In this document: positions 35,650-45,037 of the stretch, one piece after another | Numbering within the stretch: position 1 is the first letter of the stretch | Layout of the letters: each line of letters begins with the position of its first letter | Notes under the pieces: generated by a model | Told to the model about the DNA's origin: nothing | Databases searched by the model: none | What the model saw: the letters and a program-made list of their open reading frames with translations, nothing else | Translations under genes and position numbers: made by a program | DNA from: Rhodoferax sp. | Lineage (GTDB): Bacteria; Pseudomonadota; Gammaproteobacteria; Burkholderiales; Burkholderiaceae_C | Assembly (NCBI GenBank): GCA_029866205.1 | Contig: JARWZT010000001.1 | Coordinates: forward strand, 186,001 to 250,000 | Direction of reading: 5' to 3' | Length of the DNA stretch: 64,000 bases

Positions 35650-36597
35650 ATGAACCAACTCGACGCGCTCAAACAATTCACGACCGTGGTGGCCGACACG
35701 GGCGACTTCAAGCAGCTCGACGCGTTCAAGCCGCAAGACGCCACGACCAATCCCTCGCTCATACTGAAAGCGGTACAAAAGCCCGACTACGCGCCGCTGT
35801 TGACCGCCACCGTGGCACAGCACCAGGGCCAGCCGCTCGACGTGGTGATGGACCACCTGCTGGTGCGCTTTGGCTGTGAGATCTTGTCCATCATTCCGGG
35901 CCGCGTTTCGACCGAGGTGGATGCGCGCCTGAGTTTTGATACCGCGGCGACTGTGGCGCGTGGACAACGCCTTATTGCGCTGTACCAAGCGCAAGGTATC
36001 GCGAAAGAGCGCGTGCTGATTAAGGTGGCTGCCACTTGGGAAGGCATCCAGGCCGCTGCGCAATTGGAGCGCGCGGGCATCCACACCAACCTGACCCTGC
36101 TGTTCTCGTTTTGCCAAGCCGTGGCCTGCGGCCAGGCCAAGGTGCAACTGATTTCGCCTTTTGTGGGCCGCATTTACGACTGGTACAAAAAATCAGCGGG
36201 TGCTGCATGGGTGGAGGCCGACATGGCGGGCGCCAACGACCCCGGCGTCAAATCGGTGTGCCAGATCTACAACTACTACAAGAAGCATGGCATCGCCACC
36301 GAAGTGATGGGCGCAAGCTTTCGCAACGTGGGGCAAATTACGGCGTTGGCCGGTTGCGATCTGCTGACCATCAGCCCGGACTTGTTGGCTATCTTGGCCG
36401 CCACGGACGCGCCTCTGTCCGCCAGCCTGAGCGTCGGGGCCGCCCAGGCCTTGGACATTGCGGCAGTGCAGTTTGACGAGAGCAGCTTCCGCTTTGCCCT
36501 CAATGAAGACGCCATGGCCACGGAAAAACTGGCCGAAGGCATACGCGCATTTTGTGTGGACGCCGTCAAACTTGAACACCTTTTGCTGGCTGCCTGA
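35650..36597 (+). CDS. tal: Transaldolase
   Basis: The ATG at 35650 gives 315 residues beginning [20 protein letters not shown], the standard start of TalB-type transaldolase. [12 protein letters not shown] is the family signature and [15 protein letters not shown] holds the Schiff-base lysine. The enzyme exchanges three-carbon units between sedoheptulose 7-phosphate and glyceraldehyde 3-phosphate. It is followed by pgi and divergent from zwf, so the three enzymes cover entry of glucose 6-phosphate into both sugar routes. Confidence 0.96.
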   Translation: MNQLDALKQFTTVVADTGDFKQLDAFKPQDATTNPSLILKAVQKPDYAPLLTATVAQHQGQPLDVVMDHLLVRFGCEILSIIPGRVSTEVDARLSFDTAATVARGQRLIALYQAQGIAKERVLIKVAATWEGIQAAAQLERAGIHTNLTLLFSFCQAVACGQAKVQLISPFVGRIYDWYKKSAGAAWVEADMAGANDPGVKSVCQIYNYYKKHGIATEVMGASFRNVGQITALAGCDLLTISPDLLAILAATDAPLSASLSVGAAQALDIAAVQFDESSFRFALNEDAMATEKLAEGIRAFCVDAVKLEHLLLAA

Positions 36598-36626
36598 GCG
36601 CTGCCCCTTTCCAGAAAGAACCACCC

Positions 36627-38180
36627 ATGACCCGCACCCGATGTGACCGCACGCCCGCCTGGGCGCAACTGCAAGCCGCCTACCAGGCCAACGGCAAAGA
36701 CTTCGATTTGCGTGACGCTTTCGCCGCCGACCCTCAGCGGTTTTCGCAGTTCAGCCAGGCTGCGCCGCTGGTGTTTGCCGACCTGTCCAAAAACCGGATC
36801 GACGCCGCCACGCAAGCGCTGCTGTTTCAATTGGCGCGCGAGTCGGGCCTGCTGGCGCATCGCGATGCCATGTTTGCCGGTGAAGTCATCAACAACACCG
36901 AGCAACGCGAGGTCTGGCACACGCTGCTGCGCGAGCCGGTAAATGCCGCTACGGCCAGCGCCCATGAGGCGCAGGCGCTGGCCCAAGTGCACGGCACGCT
37001 GGACGCCATGCTGGCTTTTGCGGAGAGCGTGCGTGCCGATGGTGCCATTACCGACATCGTCAATATCGGCATTGGCGGCTCGGACTTGGGGCCGCAAATG
37101 GCGGTGCTGGCGCTGGACGCTTTTGCCGGTTCCGGCAAGCGTCTGCACTTTGTCAGCAATGTGGACGGCCACGAACTGGCGTCCACCCTGGCACACCTCA
37201 AAGCCAGCAGCACCCTGTTTTTAGTGGCCAGCAAAACCTTCACCACCATCGAGACCATGACCAACGCGCAGTCTGCCAAGCGCTGGTTTGCCACCCAGGG
37301 CGGCGTTGACATTGCGCGCCACTTTGCCGCGCTCACCACCAACGTGGCGGCCGCCAACGACTTTGGCATTACCACCACCTTTGGCTTTTGGGACTGGGTG
37401 GGCGGTCGCTACTCCCTGTGGTCGGCGATCGGGCTGCCGCTGGCCATTGCCATTGGCGCGGACGGTTTTCGCGAGTTTTTGGCCGGGGCGCACGCCATGG
37501 ACCAGCATTTTCGCAGCGCGCCTCTGGAGCAAAATTTGCCAGTGCGCCTGGGCTTGCTCGACCTGTGGTACCGCAACTTTCACGGCTTCACCAGCCGCTC
37601 AATTGCCCCGTACCACAGTGCCCTGCGCCGCCTGCCCGCCTATTTGCAGCAGCTCGAGATGGAAAGCAACGGCAAGCGCGTGGACGCCGGCGGCGAGGCC
37701 TTACCCTTTGGCACCTCGCCTGTGCTGTGGGGTGAATCAGGAACCAACGGCCAGCACGCCTATTTTCAGATGCTGCACCAAGGCACCGATGTCGTGCCGG
37801 TGGAGTTTGTCGCGGTCAAAAAGCCACGCCACACCTTGGGCGCGCACCACCCGCTGTTGCTGGCCAACGTGCTGGCGCAGGCGCAGGCGCTGATGGTGGG
37901 CAAGGCTGATGCCGGCGGCCACAAGCATTTCCCCGGCAACCGCCCAAGCACCTTTTTGCTGCTCGACGACCTGACTCCCGCATCCCTGGGCGCACTCATC
38001 GCCCTGCAGGAACACCGCGTGTTTGTCAGCGGCGCGCTCTGGGGCATCAACAGCTTTGACCAATGGGGCGTGGAACTCGGCAAAGTACTGGCCAAAGACA
38101 TTGCTCCGCGCCTGGAGAGTGGCGACGCTACTGGGCTGGACGGGTCTACGGCGGGCTTGTTGGGGATGTTGCGGGATTAA
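36627..38180 (+). CDS. pgi: Glucose-6-phosphate isomerase
   Basis: The protein has 517 residues. Visible signatures are INNTEQREVWHTLLR, VNIGIGGSDLGPQMA, FLVASKTFTTIETMTNA, DWVGGRYSLWSAIGLP and the C-terminal FDQWGVELGKVLA. It interconverts glucose and fructose 6-phosphates. The gene lies 29 bp downstream of tal in one operon. Its stop overlaps that of the convergent helicase gene by 4 bases. Confidence 0.96.
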   Translation: MTRTRCDRTPAWAQLQAAYQANGKDFDLRDAFAADPQRFSQFSQAAPLVFADLSKNRIDAATQALLFQLARESGLLAHRDAMFAGEVINNTEQREVWHTLLREPVNAATASAHEAQALAQVHGTLDAMLAFAESVRADGAITDIVNIGIGGSDLGPQMAVLALDAFAGSGKRLHFVSNVDGHELASTLAHLKASSTLFLVASKTFTTIETMTNAQSAKRWFATQGGVDIARHFAALTTNVAAANDFGITTTFGFWDWVGGRYSLWSAIGLPLAIAIGADGFREFLAGAHAMDQHFRSAPLEQNLPVRLGLLDLWYRNFHGFTSRSIAPYHSALRRLPAYLQQLEMESNGKRVDAGGEALPFGTSPVLWGESGTNGQHAYFQMLHQGTDVVPVEFVAVKKPRHTLGAHHPLLLANVLAQAQALMVGKADAGGHKHFPGNRPSTFLLLDDLTPASLGALIALQEHRVFVSGALWGINSFDQWGVELGKVLAKDIAPRLESGDATGLDGSTAGLLGMLRD

Positions 38181-40324
38181 GTCTTTACGGGGGCCGCTGC
38201 CGCCCTCGCCGCAAATTCTGCCCTCAGTGCCCGTAGCTTCTCCCGCGGGTCTTCTTTGGCAGTAGTTTTGTCCAGCGCCATTTCGGCGATAAAGCGGCTG
38301 GGTAGGGCGGCCACCAATTCGCGGCCTTTTTTGCGGCGCTTGGTCCAGCTCACCGCTAGGCTGCGTTGGGCGCGGGTGATGCCCACGTACATCAGGCGGC
38401 GTTCTTCTTGCAAATGGGCTTCGCCCGCCTCTTGGGCGCCGGCCGTGGTGGTGGGGGCATCGGCATCGGCCGCTTGCTCGCGCAGTTTGAAAGGCAGCAT
38501 GCCTTCGGTTACGCCCACCAGCATCACATGCGGCCATTCCAGGCCTTTGGCGGCGTGCAGGGTGGACAGGGTGACGACATTTTGGTCGTTTTCGCGCTCG
38601 CTGATAGTCGAGAGCAAGGCGATGGTTTGCGAGACTTCGAGCAGGTTTTTGACCTCGCGCGCGGTGGTCACACCCGCCGTGTCGTCGATCTGGCCGCCGC
38701 AGCGCTGGGCCATCCAGTCGCAAAAATCCAGCACGTTGGACCACTTGGCGGCGGCGAGCTTTTCAGTCTCTTCGCCGTCATGCAGGTGCTTTTCGTAGCC
38801 AATCTCTTTGAGCCAGTCGGTCAAAAAAACGCGGGCGTTTTCGGCGTCCTGCGTTTGCTTGGCCCGAAATTGCAGGTCATTCACATAGCGGCCAAACTCG
38901 TGCAAGCTGCCCACGGCGCGCGCCTGCAGCACGGCCGCTAACGAAGACGAAAACAGCGCCTCAAACAGGCTCAGCTTGTACTGGCTGGCAAACACGCCCA
39001 AGCTTCCCAGCGTCTGGTGACCAATGCCACGCTTGGGGCTGGTAATGGCGCGCACAAAGGCCGGGTCGTCGTCGTTATTGGCCCATAGGCGAAACCAGGC
39101 ACACAGATCACGGATTTCGGCGCGGTCAAAGAAGCTCTGGCCGCCCGACACCTTGTACGGAATATTGGCCTTGCGCAGCGCTTTCTCAAAGGGTTTGGCT
39201 TGGTGGTTAGCGCGGTACAGCACCGCAAAGTCCTTGAACTCGCGGTACTGGGCGCCCGCTTGCGCCAAGGTGCCTTCGACCCGCAGGCTCTGAATGCGCG
39301 CCACGGCGCGTTCGGCCTCGTGTTCTTCGTTGTCGGCGTCCACCACGCGCACCGGTTCGCCTTCACCCAAGTCGCTCCACAAATTCTTGGGGAACAGTTT
39401 GGGGTTGGGCCCAATCACGTTGTTGGCGGCGCGCAATATGGCCGAGGTGGAGCGGTAGTTTTGCTCCAGCTTGACCACCTTGAGCTTGGGAAAGTCAATC
39501 GGCAGTTTTTTGAGGTTGTCCAGCGTGGCGCCGCGCCAGCCGTAAATCGACTGGTCGTCGTCGCCCACGGCGGTAAAGCGGGCGTCGCCCTCCAGGTGGG
39601 CGGCGCGGCTGCCGTCGGGCTCGCAGCCCACCAGCAGCTTGAGCATCTCGTATTGGGTGGCATTCGTGTCCTGGTACTCGTCCACCAGCACGTGGCCCAT
39701 GCGTTGCTGCCACTGGGCGCGCACGTCCGCGTGTTCGCGCAGCAGTTTGAGTGGCAGGCTGATCAGGTCGTCAAAGTCCACGCTCTGGTAGGCGGTCAGC
39801 CGCTCTTCGTAGCGGGCCATCACCACGCAGGCCAGCCGCTCGCTGTCGTTGGCGGCCAGGGCCTGAGCTTGCGCGGCGTTCAGGCCGGCACTTTTCCAGG
39901 CGCTGATGGTCCACTGCCAGGCCCGCGCGGTGGCGGCGTCGGTGCTGCCGCCGGCGTCTTTCAAAATACTGGTGACGTCGTCCGTGTCCAAAATGCTGAA
40001 CTGGGGCTTGAGCCCGAGCACCGCGCCGTTGGCCCGTAGCATGCGCACGCCCAGGGCATGAAAGGTGCAAATCAGCACTTCACCGGCTGGTTTGCCGATC
40101 AGGCCCTTGGCGCGTTCCCGCATCTCGGCAGCGGCCTTGTTGGTAAAGGTGATGGCGGCGATGCGCTGGGGCGCCATGCCCATCTGGATCAGCCGCCCGA
40201 TCTTGTGCGTAATCACCCGGGTTTTGCCCGAACCGGCCCCGGCCAGCACCAGGCAAGGCCCGTGCAGGTAGTTGACGGCCTCTTGCTGGGCGAGGTTCAT
40301 GGCATTGCTGGGGGAGGCGGACAT
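38177..40324 (-). CDS. Rep/UvrD-family ATP-dependent DNA helicase
   Basis: The start at 40324 gives 715 residues (MSASPSNAMNLAQQEAVNYL); no strong ribosome site is visible, so the ATG at 40300 remains possible. Superfamily 1A motifs are all present: GPCLVLAGAGSGKTRVITHKI (Walker A), ITFTNKAAAEMRERA, VDEYQDTN (Walker B), GDDDQSIYGWRGA, LEQNYRST, and VTLSTLHAAKGLEWPHV, MYVGITRAQ near the end. These 3'-5' helicases act in repair and in restart of stalled forks. Rep is the closest reading, UvrD the alternative. Confidence 0.92.
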   Translation of the reverse strand: MSASPSNAMNLAQQEAVNYLHGPCLVLAGAGSGKTRVITHKIGRLIQMGMAPQRIAAITFTNKAAAEMRERAKGLIGKPAGEVLICTFHALGVRMLRANGAVLGLKPQFSILDTDDVTSILKDAGGSTDAATARAWQWTISAWKSAGLNAAQAQALAANDSERLACVVMARYEERLTAYQSVDFDDLISLPLKLLREHADVRAQWQQRMGHVLVDEYQDTNATQYEMLKLLVGCEPDGSRAAHLEGDARFTAVGDDDQSIYGWRGATLDNLKKLPIDFPKLKVVKLEQNYRSTSAILRAANNVIGPNPKLFPKNLWSDLGEGEPVRVVDADNEEHEAERAVARIQSLRVEGTLAQAGAQYREFKDFAVLYRANHQAKPFEKALRKANIPYKVSGGQSFFDRAEIRDLCAWFRLWANNDDDPAFVRAITSPKRGIGHQTLGSLGVFASQYKLSLFEALFSSSLAAVLQARAVGSLHEFGRYVNDLQFRAKQTQDAENARVFLTDWLKEIGYEKHLHDGEETEKLAAAKWSNVLDFCDWMAQRCGGQIDDTAGVTTAREVKNLLEVSQTIALLSTISERENDQNVVTLSTLHAAKGLEWPHVMLVGVTEGMLPFKLREQAADADAPTTTAGAQEAGEAHLQEERRLMYVGITRAQRSLAVSWTKRRKKGRELVAALPSRFIAEMALDKTTAKEDPREKLRALRAEFAARAAAAPVKT

Positions 40325-40455
40325 CGGGGGGACGGGGGAAAACGGGGGATAAAACGAGCGAAATGGACCAAAGGCCGCAAAAGGGGCGGAAAAACAGCGT
40401 GCGCCAACGGTCATCTTAGCCCGAACGCCCCGGCTTTTGCCTGGACAATGGCGCC

Positions 40456-41460
40456 ATGCTTGCCACCCTGACTGTGACCTTTCCGTTTTTTGCCTTGGTG
40501 CTCTGCGGCTACCTTGCCGCGCGCCGCGGGCTGCTGCCCTTGGCCGCCATTCCGGGCATGAATACCTTTGTCTTGTTTTTTGCGCTGCCCTGCATGTTGT
40601 ACCGTTTTGGCGCCAGCACCCCGATCGCGCAGTTGCTTGACCCCGGCGTAGCGCTGAGCTACTTGTTGTGTGCCTTGGTGATGGTGGCGCTGGTGGTGGC
40701 GCTCACCCGGCGCGGGCGCATTGGCTGGAACGATGCCGCTTTTGGCGCCTTGGTGGGGGCTTTTCCCAATACGGGCTTCATGGGCGTGCCGCTGTTGGTG
40801 GCGCTGCTGGGCGCGCAGGCGGCGGGGCCCGCCATCGTCACGATTCTGGTGGACATGGTGATCACCACCTCTTTGTGTATTGCGCTGTCGCGCTTGGGGC
40901 CTGCGGTGCCAGACCCCGCCCACCCCGAGAGGGATGGGGTACAGACCTCAGCGGCGCAGGCTGCCAAAAACGCGCTCAAGGGTGTGGCCGCCAACCCCAT
41001 GCCCTGGGCCATTTTGTCGGGTGCGGTGGTGTCGGCCTATTCCTTGCGCTTGCCGGGTCCCGTTGCTACCACAGTCGGTTTGCTGGCCGATTCGGCGTCG
41101 CCGGTGGCGCTGTTTACTATTGGCGCGGTACTGGCGCGTTCCAACTTGCTGGCTGCCAGCGGGCACGCGCCAGCGGTGTCTTGGGGTGAGGTGCTTCCGG
41201 TGGCAGCCATCAAGCTGCTGTTGCATCCACTCTTGGTGGCGGCCGTGGGTTGGGCGGTGCTGGCGGCCGGATTTCCGCTGGACCGCGGCGCCTGGAGCGT
41301 GGTGGTGTTGGTGGCCGCCTTGCCCAGCGCCAGCAATGTGTCGATGCTGGCCGAGCGCTTTGGGGCGGACAATGGCCGTATCGCCCGCATCATTTTGGTG
41401 TCCACCGCCGTGGCGTTTCTCACTTTTTCTGGCGCGGTTGCCTGGCTGCCGCGGCTCTGA
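40456..41460 (+). CDS. AEC-family (auxin efflux carrier type) transporter
   Basis: The 334-residue membrane protein has about ten hydrophobic segments in two halves, starting LTVTFPFFALVLCGYLAARRGLLP and with the conserved inner motif FGALVGAFPNTGFMGVPLLVALLG. The AEC fold resembles that of sodium/bile acid carriers. Members in bacteria move organic acids such as malate; no substrate can be told here. It is divergent from the helicase gene. Confidence 0.88.
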   Translation: MLATLTVTFPFFALVLCGYLAARRGLLPLAAIPGMNTFVLFFALPCMLYRFGASTPIAQLLDPGVALSYLLCALVMVALVVALTRRGRIGWNDAAFGALVGAFPNTGFMGVPLLVALLGAQAAGPAIVTILVDMVITTSLCIALSRLGPAVPDPAHPERDGVQTSAAQAAKNALKGVAANPMPWAILSGAVVSAYSLRLPGPVATTVGLLADSASPVALFTIGAVLARSNLLAASGHAPAVSWGEVLPVAAIKLLLHPLLVAAVGWAVLAAGFPLDRGAWSVVVLVAALPSASNVSMLAERFGADNGRIARIILVSTAVAFLTFSGAVAWLPRL

Positions 41461-41592
41461 TTTCCAGGGTGGGTGCCATTCAGCCGCAAGCGCAGCGCCT
41501 GGCGGGGCCGACTTTTGCTGTGTTTTCCGCTACATTGCCGGGTAATATTGTTTTTGTAGGGGAGCGCTACCGTATTGAAAGGCAAACGCGCG

Positions 41593-42003
41593 ATGAAAAA
41601 GTGGACTGTTTTGTTGCTGTTTTTGTTGCTGGGCAGTCAGGCTTGGGCCGATTGGAATTTCATCGGCAAAACGCCCGAGTTCACCATGTACGGCGATCCG
41701 TCGAGCATTCAGCGCAATGGCTCCGTTGCCAAGGTTTGGGTCATGGGCGATTACAAGGCGGTGCAGTCGTCACGCTTTCCGCCGCCCCTGTTGTGGCTCA
41801 ACTACCAGTCGGTCAAGGAACTCAAGGAATATGACTGCGCCAATGGCTGGCACCGTACCGTGAAAACCGCTATTTTTGCGGCTCGCTTGGCCAAAGGGGA
41901 TCCTCTGTACACCTTTGATTCCGGGGCCAACTTTGCGCCCATGGTCGGCACGCCCATTGATGTCGCCCAATTTCAGTTTGGCTGCGAGGACGGAAAACGC
42001 TAG
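41593..42003 (+). CDS. Small secreted protein, surface-adhesin E-like
   Basis: The ATG at 41593, preceded by GAAAGG, gives 136 residues; a TTG at 41575 is in frame but less likely. A clear signal peptide ends LLGSQAWA. The mature part has WNFIGKTPEFTMYGDPSSIQRNG, KVWVMGDYKAVQ, then YDCANGWHRTV and a final FGCEDGKR, so two cysteines may form a disulfide. This layout is shared with small periplasmic proteins annotated as surface-adhesin protein E-like in betaproteobacteria. Function is unknown. Confidence 0.7.
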   Translation: MKKWTVLLLFLLLGSQAWADWNFIGKTPEFTMYGDPSSIQRNGSVAKVWVMGDYKAVQSSRFPPPLLWLNYQSVKELKEYDCANGWHRTVKTAIFAARLAKGDPLYTFDSGANFAPMVGTPIDVAQFQFGCEDGKR

Positions 42004-42063
42004 ACAGGCGGTTATGGGCCAGCTGTAACGAGGGTTTCGGGCAAGAAAGGTGCGCCGGACGCC

Positions 42064-44277
42064 TCAAATCGCCAGTGGATCCACGTCAATCGCCCAACGA
42101 ATCAGACCCTTGCACTCGGGTTGTGCCCGTGTGCCATGCAAGACCCCCTGCCAACCGGTTAAAAAGCGCTGCAAGGCGCTGCGGGAGGGGCTTTCCACCA
42201 GCATTTGGGCGCGCTCTACATTGGCCACCCTGGCAATGGCCATGGGCACCGCGCTGTACAGCGTCACTTGGGCCAGCACGTCCGCCCAACCCTCCCAAAC
42301 GGCCATGTCCTGGCGGGCATTAGTGCTGGCCGCGTTCAAAAATGCCTGTGCCGCTTCCTGGCTCCGGGCGTCGGCCCGTACCAGCGCCTGAAAACTGAAC
42401 GGTGGCATGCCCGCCTGCTCCCTTTCCTGCAACTGGCTTTGGGCAAAAGCCGGGTAGTCGTATTGCTTCAGGGCCGCATACAGCGGGTGGGTCGGCACAA
42501 AAGTCTGAATCCACACCTCGCTAGCCTTGCCCCAGCGGGCGTCGCGTCCCGCGCGCCCAGCCGCCTGCAAAAGCAAGCTGAAGAGCCGTTCGGGCGCTCG
42601 AAAATCACTGGAAAAAAGGGCGCCATCGGGGTCAATGGCCGCAACCAAGGTAATGCGACGAAAGTCGTGGCCCTTGGCAATCATCTGGGTGCCGACCAGC
42701 ACATCCACATCGCCCGCATGCACGGCGGCGAGTTGGGTCTGGAGGCTGCCCTTGAGCCGGGTAGTGTCGGCGTCAATGCGGGCGACCCGCACCGGCTCGC
42801 CCTCGGGAAATTCGGCACTCACGGAGTCGGGGCGGCGTATGTCGGCCAAAAGGGCTTCCAGCTGCTCTTCGATTTGTTCGGTGCCTCGGCCCATGGGTGC
42901 AATGTCAAGGTTGCCGCACCCCGGGCAGGCCCGCGGAACACGTTCGCTAAAGCCACAGTGGTGACAACGCAAGGTGCGGTCGGCTTTGTGGAACACCCGA
43001 AATGCGCTGCAGTGCGCGCACTCGCTTTTCCAGCCGCAGTCGTGGCAGTGCAACACAGGGGCATAGCCTCGTCGATTCAAAAAAACCATGCTCTGCTCGC
43101 CCCGCGCCACACGGTTTCGGATGGCCTCCAGCAGCGGCAATGAAAACACGGCCTTGCGCGGCTGGTGGTTCATGTCCACGCGGCGCACCAGCGGCAGTTC
43201 TTGCGCGCTGGCACCTATGCGTCCTGGCATCAAAAGGCGCTGGTAGCGGCCGCCGTCTTTCGCCGGCCGGCTCTGGTACCAGCTCTCCAGCGAGGGGGTG
43301 GCCGAACCCAGGACGATTTTGGCGCCCTGCAGCTTGGCCCGGTAAACGGCCAGGTCGCGCGCCGAGTAGCGGGCGCCCTCACTGCTTTTGTAGCTGGGGT
43401 CGTGCTCTTCATCGACCACAATGAATTTGAGCTGCGGCATCGAAGCAAACACCGCCATGCGTGTGCCCAGCACAATCCGCGCGCCACCCTCGTGCGCGGA
43501 CAGCCAGGCCGCAAGGCGCTGTGGATTGGTCATGCCGCTGTGCAGACTGACAACGGCATGCGCGCCCAGCAGCGGCGTGAAGCGTTCCCGAAAGCGGGCC
43601 TCCAATTGCGGTGTCAGGTTGATTTCGGGCACCATGACCAAGGCCTGCGCGTTGGGGCTCTGTGTCAGAAGGGACTGCACGCAGTTCAGGTAGACCTCTG
43701 TTTTTCCGCTTCCTGTGGCTCCAAACAACAAAAAAGGACCATCGCCTGCGGCAATCTGGGCCACCGCTTCCGCTTGTTCCTTGCTGAGTGAAGGGGCGGG
43801 CGGCGCGGTCACCGAAGGCGCAACAGCCTCGGCCCCCAGTGTCGCTTGGTGTAGCGCCTGTGCGGCCGGGGCGCTAGCCGTTCGGGATGATTTTTCCGTG
43901 CTGCGCTGGGTGCGCAGCGCCCGCCTGTGCATTTGCGTGGGCGAAAGCTCGCGCAGTTGCGGGGGCAGCGCCGCCAGCGCAACCTCACCCAAGGAGCGCT
44001 GGTAATACTGCGCTGTAAATCGCATCAGCTGCTGCCATGCTGTCCCCAGGGGTGCAACGGTTTCGAGTACCCCTGCGATGTCCCGCACTTTGTCGGTGTC
44101 AATCTCGCCACTGGATTCCTGGGCGGTGTCTTGCCACACCACGCCCAGGGTTTCGCGTTTGCCCAGTGGCACGCGCACCAAGGTGCCGCTGGGCAAAGGA
44201 TGGGCATAACGGTAGGTGAGGACCGGCCCGAGTGCGGCATGGGCCGGCGTGTTCACAAGCACGGAAATCCAACTCAT
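42064..44277 (-). CDS. priA: Primosomal replication restart helicase PriA
   Basis: The protein has 737 residues. An N-terminal DNA-binding part (VRVPLGKRETLGVVW) is followed by the helicase core with Walker A FGATGSGKTEVYL, the DEEHDPSYK box, and VLGSATPSLESW. The zinc-binding insert CHDCGWKSECAHCSAF, LRCHHCGFSERVPRACPGCG has all eight cysteines. The C-terminal helicase half includes GTQMIAKGHDFRRITLV. PriA reloads the replicative helicase at broken forks. Upstream lies the DnaA-box repeat region. Confidence 0.96.
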   Translation of the reverse strand: MSWISVLVNTPAHAALGPVLTYRYAHPLPSGTLVRVPLGKRETLGVVWQDTAQESSGEIDTDKVRDIAGVLETVAPLGTAWQQLMRFTAQYYQRSLGEVALAALPPQLRELSPTQMHRRALRTQRSTEKSSRTASAPAAQALHQATLGAEAVAPSVTAPPAPSLSKEQAEAVAQIAAGDGPFLLFGATGSGKTEVYLNCVQSLLTQSPNAQALVMVPEINLTPQLEARFRERFTPLLGAHAVVSLHSGMTNPQRLAAWLSAHEGGARIVLGTRMAVFASMPQLKFIVVDEEHDPSYKSSEGARYSARDLAVYRAKLQGAKIVLGSATPSLESWYQSRPAKDGGRYQRLLMPGRIGASAQELPLVRRVDMNHQPRKAVFSLPLLEAIRNRVARGEQSMVFLNRRGYAPVLHCHDCGWKSECAHCSAFRVFHKADRTLRCHHCGFSERVPRACPGCGNLDIAPMGRGTEQIEEQLEALLADIRRPDSVSAEFPEGEPVRVARIDADTTRLKGSLQTQLAAVHAGDVDVLVGTQMIAKGHDFRRITLVAAIDPDGALFSSDFRAPERLFSLLLQAAGRAGRDARWGKASEVWIQTFVPTHPLYAALKQYDYPAFAQSQLQEREQAGMPPFSFQALVRADARSQEAAQAFLNAASTNARQDMAVWEGWADVLAQVTLYSAVPMAIARVANVERAQMLVESPSRSALQRFLTGWQGVLHGTRAQPECKGLIRWAIDVDPLAI

Positions 44278-44388
44278 AACGCTGGTGGGCCGTAGTCAAA
44301 CGCCGCAGCGTGGTACCGCCCGCGCTCTGGGCTGATCAGGGCGTTTGATGCGCCAGCGCACGATTTGCAAGTTCTGATACTGAAAAGA

Positions 44389-44560
44389 CCGCTAAGTGCT
44401 TGATTTATATAGAAAACAAAGCTTACCCCCAAATACTGTGGATAACTTTGTTGATATCCGAGCCGCTGGCTCGTTTTCCCTGAGAAAAATAGCCGATTCA
44501 CCAGATTGCCTAGAAATTCAGCATTTTTCAAAACTTCTTTTAAATCAATCACTTGCAAGT
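44389..44560. repeat. Repeat unit A, bounded by inverted copies
   Basis: The unit begins CGCTAAGTGCTTGATTTA-like and ends with a partial inverse of that sequence (TTTTAAATCAATCACTTG). It holds a 23-bp core (44436-44458) found exactly again in unit B, and weaker matches such as ATTGCCTAGAAA against ACTGCCTCGAAA. Borders are approximate. Confidence 0.55.
44437..44445 (-). promoter_or_regulatory. DnaA box 1
   Basis: TTATCCACA on the minus strand, the perfect DnaA box, within repeat unit A. Confidence 0.6.
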
Positions 44561-44624
44561 TTTTCCGGGGCGTCCGAAGGGTTGGGAGGGTGCCAGATGG
44601 GGCGGCTGAAACACAGCACATTTT

Positions 44625-44633
44625 TGTGCATAA
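44625..44633 (-). promoter_or_regulatory. DnaA box 2
   Basis: TTATGCACA on the minus strand, which fits the TTATNCACA consensus. It lies between the two repeat units, in the same orientation as the other two boxes. Confidence 0.5.
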
Positions 44634-44703
44634 CCGATTCAGCGAGTGTAATTTTTTGGTCTTTGGCAGTTGGCCGTTTTGCCTAAAGTGAACTGTATGA
44701 AAC

Positions 44704-44872
44704 GACGCTAAGTCCTTGATTTCCAATGGGTTTCGGATTTCTCCTGTTTTTCTGTGGATAACTTTGTTGATATCTCATCTCTCTGGCCAGGACTCCCTCT
44801 GAAATCAGGGCTTTTGATGGACTGCCTCGAAAATATGCAAAAAATAAAACTGATATAAATCAAGCACTTGGC
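44704..44872. repeat. Repeat unit B, bounded by inverted copies
   Basis: A diverged direct copy of unit A, offset by 316 bp. It starts GACGCTAAGTCCTTGATTT, carries the same 23-bp core at 44752-44774, and ends ATATAAATCAAGCACTT (44853-44869). That last 17-mer is the exact inverse complement of 44394-44410 at the start of unit A. Confidence 0.55.
44753..44761 (-). promoter_or_regulatory. DnaA box 3
   Basis: TTATCCACA on the minus strand, within repeat unit B, 316 bp from box 1. Confidence 0.6.
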
Positions 44873-45037
44873 GTGCTATCGGCTTGCTAGCAGCCGAGCG
44901 CGCCAAGATTTTCCGGACACCATCACAAGTCAAAATATTGTGTACAAGTACTGTTCTTGATCACCAAACCCAACAAAAAAAGTGGTATGCAGAGCGCCTT
45001 GTCGCTGCCTTTTTGAAAACGCCGCGTTGTCGCCCTC

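Larger units (their letters stand above)
44278..45037. other. AT-rich non-coding region between hemE and priA
   Basis: About 760 bp without a believable gene lie between the hemE stop and the priA start, both on the minus strand. The stretch is visibly richer in A and T than its neighbours. It contains two diverged direct-repeat units, inverted repeats at their borders, and three sites matching the DnaA box consensus TTATNCACA on the same strand. A run of almost pure A and T follows the last box near 44830-44862. A role in replication or DnaA titration is possible but not shown. Confidence 0.6.

Noticed and set aside
44274-44726. Minus-strand open frame of 150 codons upstream of priA
   Set aside because: No recognisable domain, odd composition, and it runs through the repeat units and DnaA boxes; it is very likely non-coding.
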